In this document: positions 6,493-8,644 of the stretch, in pieces
Position numbering within the stretch: the stretch's first letter is position 1
Layout of the letters: each line of letters begins with the position of its first letter
Assembly (NCBI GenBank): GCA_021776755.1
Contig: JAJFFI010000236.1
Span: forward strand, 1-8,644
Source: Alphaproteobacteria bacterium
Lineage (GTDB): Bacteria; Pseudomonadota; Alphaproteobacteria; JAJFFI01
Reading direction: 5' to 3'
DNA length: 8,644 nucleotides
Made by a program: the position numbers and the translations under genes
The notes under the pieces: generated by a model
Seen by the model: only the letters and a program-made list of their open reading frames with translations
Databases searched by the model: none
Told to the model about the DNA's origin: nothing

Positions 6493-7619
6493 ATCACGGT
6501 GGCCATGCCCTGGCCGCCGCCGATGCACATGGTGGAGACCGCGTATTTGCCGCCCTCGCGTTTCAGGACGCTCGCGGCCTTGCCGGTGATGCGGGCGCCC
6601 GAGGCGCCGAGGGGGTGGCCGAGGGCAATGGCGCCGCCGTCAAGATTGGCCTTCTCCTCAGGGAAGCCAAGCTCGCGCAGGCACGCGATCGACTGTGAGG
6701 CGAAGGCCTCGTTGATTTCCATGATGTCGATGTCGCCGATCTTGAGGCCCGCGCGGTCGAGAGCCTTGCGGGTCGCCTCGACCGGGCCCATGCCCATGAT
6801 TTCGGGCTCGAGCCCGGTGCCGGCGATCGACTTGATGCGGACCAGCGGTGTGAGACCGTTCTTCCCGGCATAGTCCTCGGTCGTGACCAGCACGGCCGAG
6901 GCGCCATCGGTCAGCGGCGAGGATGTCCCCGCGGTCACCGTGCCCTTCTCGACGAAGGCGGGCTTGAGATCGGCGAGTTTCTCGAGGCTGGTATTGGGGC
7001 GGATCGCCCCGTCCTTCGAGACGGTGCCGCTGTCCGGCGTCTCGACCGGCAGGATCTCGTCCTCGAACCGGCCGGCCTGGTGCGCGGCCTCGGCTTTCTC
7101 GTGGCTGCGGAGCGCGAACTTCTCCTGCTCCTTGCGGGGCACCTGGTACTGCTTGGCCACTTCCTCGGCGGTCAGGCCCATCGACCAGTAGGTTTTCGGC
7201 CAGTCCTCGGCGAGTTGCGGGTTCGGCGACGGGTTGTAGCCGACGATCGGCACCCGGCTCATGCTCTCGACGCCGGCGCAGACGAACGCCTCGCCCGCCC
7301 CCATCTGGATGTCGCCGCAGGCCATGTGGATCGCCTGCATCGAGGAGCCGCACCAGCGGTTGATCGTCATGCCGCCGGTCTTCACCGGCAGGCCCGACAG
7401 GAACACTAGATAGCGCCCCATGTTGAAGCCCTGCTCGGCCTCGGGGTTGGCGCAACCGACAATCAGGTTCTCGATGTCGTCCTTGTTCACGCCGGTGCGC
7501 TCGAGAAGTCCCTTGATGACGTGGGCTGCCAAATCGTCGGGGCGCACTTTGGTCAGATCGCCCCGGTGGGCGACGTCGAAGGGGGACCGGAGATAACCGG
7601 CGATCACGACGTTTTTCAT
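6480..7619 (-). CDS. fadA: Acetyl-CoA C-acyltransferase (3-ketoacyl-CoA thiolase, FadA type)
   Basis: 379-residue thiolase that cleaves 3-ketoacyl-CoA with CoA in the last step of beta-oxidation. All catalytic signatures are present: nucleophile C90 in INRWCGSSMQAIHMA, NEAFA (303-307), H335 in GGAIALGHPLGASGAR, and the acid/base C365 in CIGGGQG. The GCANPEAEQGFNMGR segment (55-69) resembles the FadA partner of Bacillus FadN, and the downstream gene here is indeed a FadN-type fusion. A biosynthetic acetoacetyl-CoA thiolase is less likely given that neighbour. The ATG at 7619 opens on the conserved first strand; the Shine-Dalgarno is weak (AGGA 11 nt upstream). The 117 bp between the start and the left repeat of the nuclease cassette probably hold the promoter and include a 15-bp inverted repeat. 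Confidence 0.95.
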   Translation of the reverse strand: MKNVVIAGYLRSPFDVAHRGDLTKVRPDDLAAHVIKGLLERTGVNKDDIENLIVGCANPEAEQGFNMGRYLVFLSGLPVKTGGMTINRWCGSSMQAIHMACGDIQMGAGEAFVCAGVESMSRVPIVGYNPSPNPQLAEDWPKTYWSMGLTAEEVAKQYQVPRKEQEKFALRSHEKAEAAHQAGRFEDEILPVETPDSGTVSKDGAIRPNTSLEKLADLKPAFVEKGTVTAGTSSPLTDGASAVLVTTEDYAGKNGLTPLVRIKSIAGTGLEPEIMGMGPVEATRKALDRAGLKIGDIDIMEINEAFASQSIACLRELGFPEEKANLDGGAIALGHPLGASGARITGKAASVLKREGGKYAVSTMCIGGGQGMATVMEAV

Positions 7620-7663
7620 GGCAGGACAGGTCCTCGGGCCTTGATGGGAGTTGCCCGCACCTT

Positions 7664-7678
7664 ACCGGGCCGCCCGGT
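7664..7678. promoter_or_regulatory. 15-bp inverted repeat upstream of the thiolase gene
   Basis: ACCGGGC-C-GCCCGGT has perfect 7-bp arms around one base, centred 52 bases before the thiolase start. It may be an operator for the fadA-fadN genes or a leader hairpin. It does not match a fatty-acid regulator consensus I can name. Confidence 0.35.
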
Positions 7679-7736
7679 TCGTGAGCAAGCACGGCCAGAG
7701 GATGGAAAAGCTGGCGCGGGGAAACTAAATCCAGCC

Positions 7737-7788
7737 GTCATTTCGACCGGAGCATTGCGTCGACAATGCGCAGCGGAGAAATCTCCGG
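7737..7788 (+). repeat. Left inverted copy of the cassette repeat
   Basis: Outer end GTCATTTCGACCG (7737-7749), inner end GCGGAGAAATCTCCGG (7773-7788). The middle carries a hairpin, GCATTG (7752-7757) and CAATGC (7764-7769) around CGTCGA, that the right copy lacks. It ends 11 bases from the stop codon of the GIY-YIG gene. Confidence 0.85.
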
Positions 7789-7799
7789 CTTGGTGCGCG

Positions 7800-8081
7800 C
7801 TAAAGGTATCTTGCTGACATGTCCCGCAGCTCGGGATTTGCGCTCCGCGCAAGCGCCAGTTTCTTCTCCCGTCGCCATCGCTTGATTTGCTTTTCGCGGG
7901 CAATAGCGACTTCGATGGACTCGTGCGCTTCGGCGTAGAGCAACCGGTCGATGTTGTACTTCGAAGTATGGCCCGGAACGGAACCGGTCCTGTGCTCTGC
8001 CAAACGCCGGCCGAGATCGGACGTAACGCCGACATAGAGCGCGCCGCGTTTGCTTGTCAGGATGTAGACGTAGCCTGCCAT
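7800..8081 (-). CDS. Small GIY-YIG nuclease-domain protein (UPF0213-like)
   Basis: 93 residues consisting almost wholly of a GIY-YIG domain. The motif appears as YVYIL (4-8) and LYVGVT (15-20), followed by LGRRLAEH (23-30) with the expected arginine R25, then TSKYNIDRLLYAE (39-51) and the conserved AIAREKQIKRWRREKK (59-74), whose E63 is the likely metal-binding glutamate. The active-site set Y6, Y16, R25, E63 looks intact, so DNA cleavage is plausible. Stand-alone proteins of this family have mostly unknown roles. The ATG at 8081 is preferred to the adjacent TTG at 8084; neither has a good Shine-Dalgarno. The gene lies between two inverted repeats, with the right repeat 20 bp upstream of the start, so any promoter must lie in that repeat or in the ligase gene. 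It interrupts an otherwise functional fatty-acid gene series. Confidence 0.92.
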   Translation of the reverse strand: MAGYVYILTSKRGALYVGVTSDLGRRLAEHRTGSVPGHTSKYNIDRLLYAEAHESIEVAIAREKQIKRWRREKKLALARSANPELRDMSARYL

Positions 8082-8101
8082 CAACAGCGTGCTCAGGTGG
8101 C

Positions 8102-8140
8102 CCGAAGATTTCTCCGCTCGCTGCGCTCGGTCGAAATGAC
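8102..8140 (-). repeat. Right inverted copy of the cassette repeat
   Basis: Read on the minus strand: outer end GTCATTTCGACCG (8140-8128), middle AGCGCAGCGA, inner end GCGGAGAAATCTTCGG (8117-8102). It shares 13 identical bases at the outer end and 12 (GCGGAGAAATCT) at the inner end with the left copy, in opposite orientation. It begins two bases after the TAA of the ligase and could also serve as that gene's 3' hairpin. Confidence 0.85.
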
Positions 8141-8142
8141 CG

Positions 8143-8644
8143 TTATTGGGATTCCTCTGCCTTCCCCTCCGCCTTCGCGGTTTCCTCGGCGAGGAGTTCC
8201 TTTTTCAGGATCTTGCCGATGGGGGATTTCGGGAGTTCGTCGCGGAACTCGTAGATCTTGGGCTCCTCGATGCGGGAGATGCGGTCGGCGAGGAAGACTT
8301 CGAGGTCGGCTTCGGTCAGCGACTTGCCCGACTTCACGACAATATAGGCCTTCACCGTCTGGCCCCGGTATTCGTCGGGAATGCCGACGACGGCGGCCTC
8401 GGCGACCGCGTCGTGCTCATAGATCGCCTCCTCGACGTTGCGCGGATAGATCTTGTAGCCGCCCGCGATCACCACCTCTTTCAGGCGGTCGACGATGAAG
8501 ACGTAGCCGTCCTCGTCGATGTAGCCGACGTCGCCGGTGTGCAGGCGGTTGTTACGGAGCGTCTCCGCCGTTGCGTCCGGGCGCTTCCAGTAGCCCGCCA
8601 TCACCTGCGGCCCGCGCACGCAGATCTCGCCGGTCTCGCCGGTC
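8143..8644 (-). CDS. Acyl-CoA synthetase (AMP-forming), C-terminal part (cut by window end)
   Basis: C-terminal 166 residues of an adenylate-forming enzyme, most likely a long-chain fatty-acid-CoA ligase (FadD-like) that activates fatty acids with ATP and CoA. Seen: TGETGEICVRGPQVMAGYW at the cut end, the TGD motif in LHTGDVGYIDEDG, the hinge and mobile-domain region DRLKEVVIAGGYKIYPRNVE, and the A10 motif PKSPIGKILKKEL with the catalytic lysine after SPIG. The chain ends in a charged Glu/Lys/Ala tail (ETAKAEGKAEESQ). The N-terminal domain lies outside the window, so chain-length preference cannot be judged. Its position ahead of thiolase and the FadN-type fusion on the same strand supports a fatty-acid role. 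The gap to thiolase is 523 bp and is mostly taken up by the GIY-YIG cassette. Confidence 0.93.
   Translation of the reverse strand, partial: TGETGEICVRGPQVMAGYWKRPDATAETLRNNRLHTGDVGYIDEDGYVFIVDRLKEVVIAGGYKIYPRNVEEAIYEHDAVAEAAVVGIPDEYRGQTVKAYIVVKSGKSLTEADLEVFLADRISRIEEPKIYEFRDELPKSPIGKILKKELLAEETAKAEGKAEESQ

Larger units (their letters stand above)
7737..8140. mobile_element. Candidate GIY-YIG cassette bounded by inverted repeats
   Basis: About 404 bp made of the left repeat, a single nuclease gene filling nearly all the interior, and the right repeat in opposite orientation. If the ends are taken one base inside each repeat (7738 and 8139), both flanks read CCG (7735-7737 and 8140-8142). This is a possible 3-bp target duplication but short enough to be chance. 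There is no transposase. It may be a mobile or homing-type unit, or a stable gene beside ordinary dispersed repeats; the sequence alone does not decide. Confidence 0.4.

Noticed and set aside
7616..8035. 139-codon minus-strand open frame spanning the nuclease gene and thiolase leader
   Set aside because: It overlaps the GIY-YIG gene in another frame, runs through the repeat and promoter region, and has no domain features.
7737..8140. CRISPR array or classical insertion sequence
   Set aside because: Only two repeat copies, in inverted orientation, with a gene between them: no regular spacers and no transposase.

Overview
This is a GC-rich, densely packed chromosomal window. Its gene content (HspQ, a DUF2259 secreted protein, an SseB-like protein, RcnB/CigR-like secreted proteins, a bacterial P450 and a FadA/FadN-type beta-oxidation pair) best fits an alphaproteobacterium, probably Hyphomicrobiales-like. 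That placement is inferred from protein style only; there is no rRNA or marker gene to test it.

Layout, left to right. (1) 1-800, minus: N-terminal two thirds of a cytochrome P450, cut by the window edge before the haem-ligand cysteine. (2) 801-943: divergent intergenic region with two short palindromes. (3) 944-1759 and 1827-2318, plus: two exported proteins that appear to share a related C-terminal domain. The second is a clear RcnB/CigR-type protein, the first a diverged relative. (4) 2343-2666, minus: hspQ, which seems to begin at a non-canonical ATT codon behind a good Shine-Dalgarno. (5) 2774-3583, plus: a DUF2259 secreted protein. (6) 8644-3630, minus: a fatty-acid degradation cluster. 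In transcription order it holds the C-terminal part of an acyl-CoA synthetase (AMP-forming), a small GIY-YIG nuclease gene, thiolase (fadA), a 3-hydroxyacyl-CoA dehydrogenase/enoyl-CoA hydratase fusion (fadN-like) and an SseB-like protein. Thiolase and the fusion are translationally coupled through a TAGTG stop/start overlap.

Together the minus-strand cluster supplies fatty-acid activation (ligase), hydration and dehydrogenation (fusion) and thiolytic cleavage (thiolase). No acyl-CoA dehydrogenase is visible in the window.

The most unusual structure is at 7737-8140. The GIY-YIG gene is tightly framed by two inverted copies of a repeat sharing GTCATTTCGACCG at the outer end and GCGGAGAAATCT at the inner end. 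The right copy begins two bases after the ligase stop codon. The unit of about 400 bp looks like a compact repeat-nuclease cassette set between two fatty-acid genes. It is the best candidate here for an under-described system. No tRNA, rRNA, CRISPR array, classical IS transposase or origin is visible. There is no stretch longer than 300 bases without a gene.
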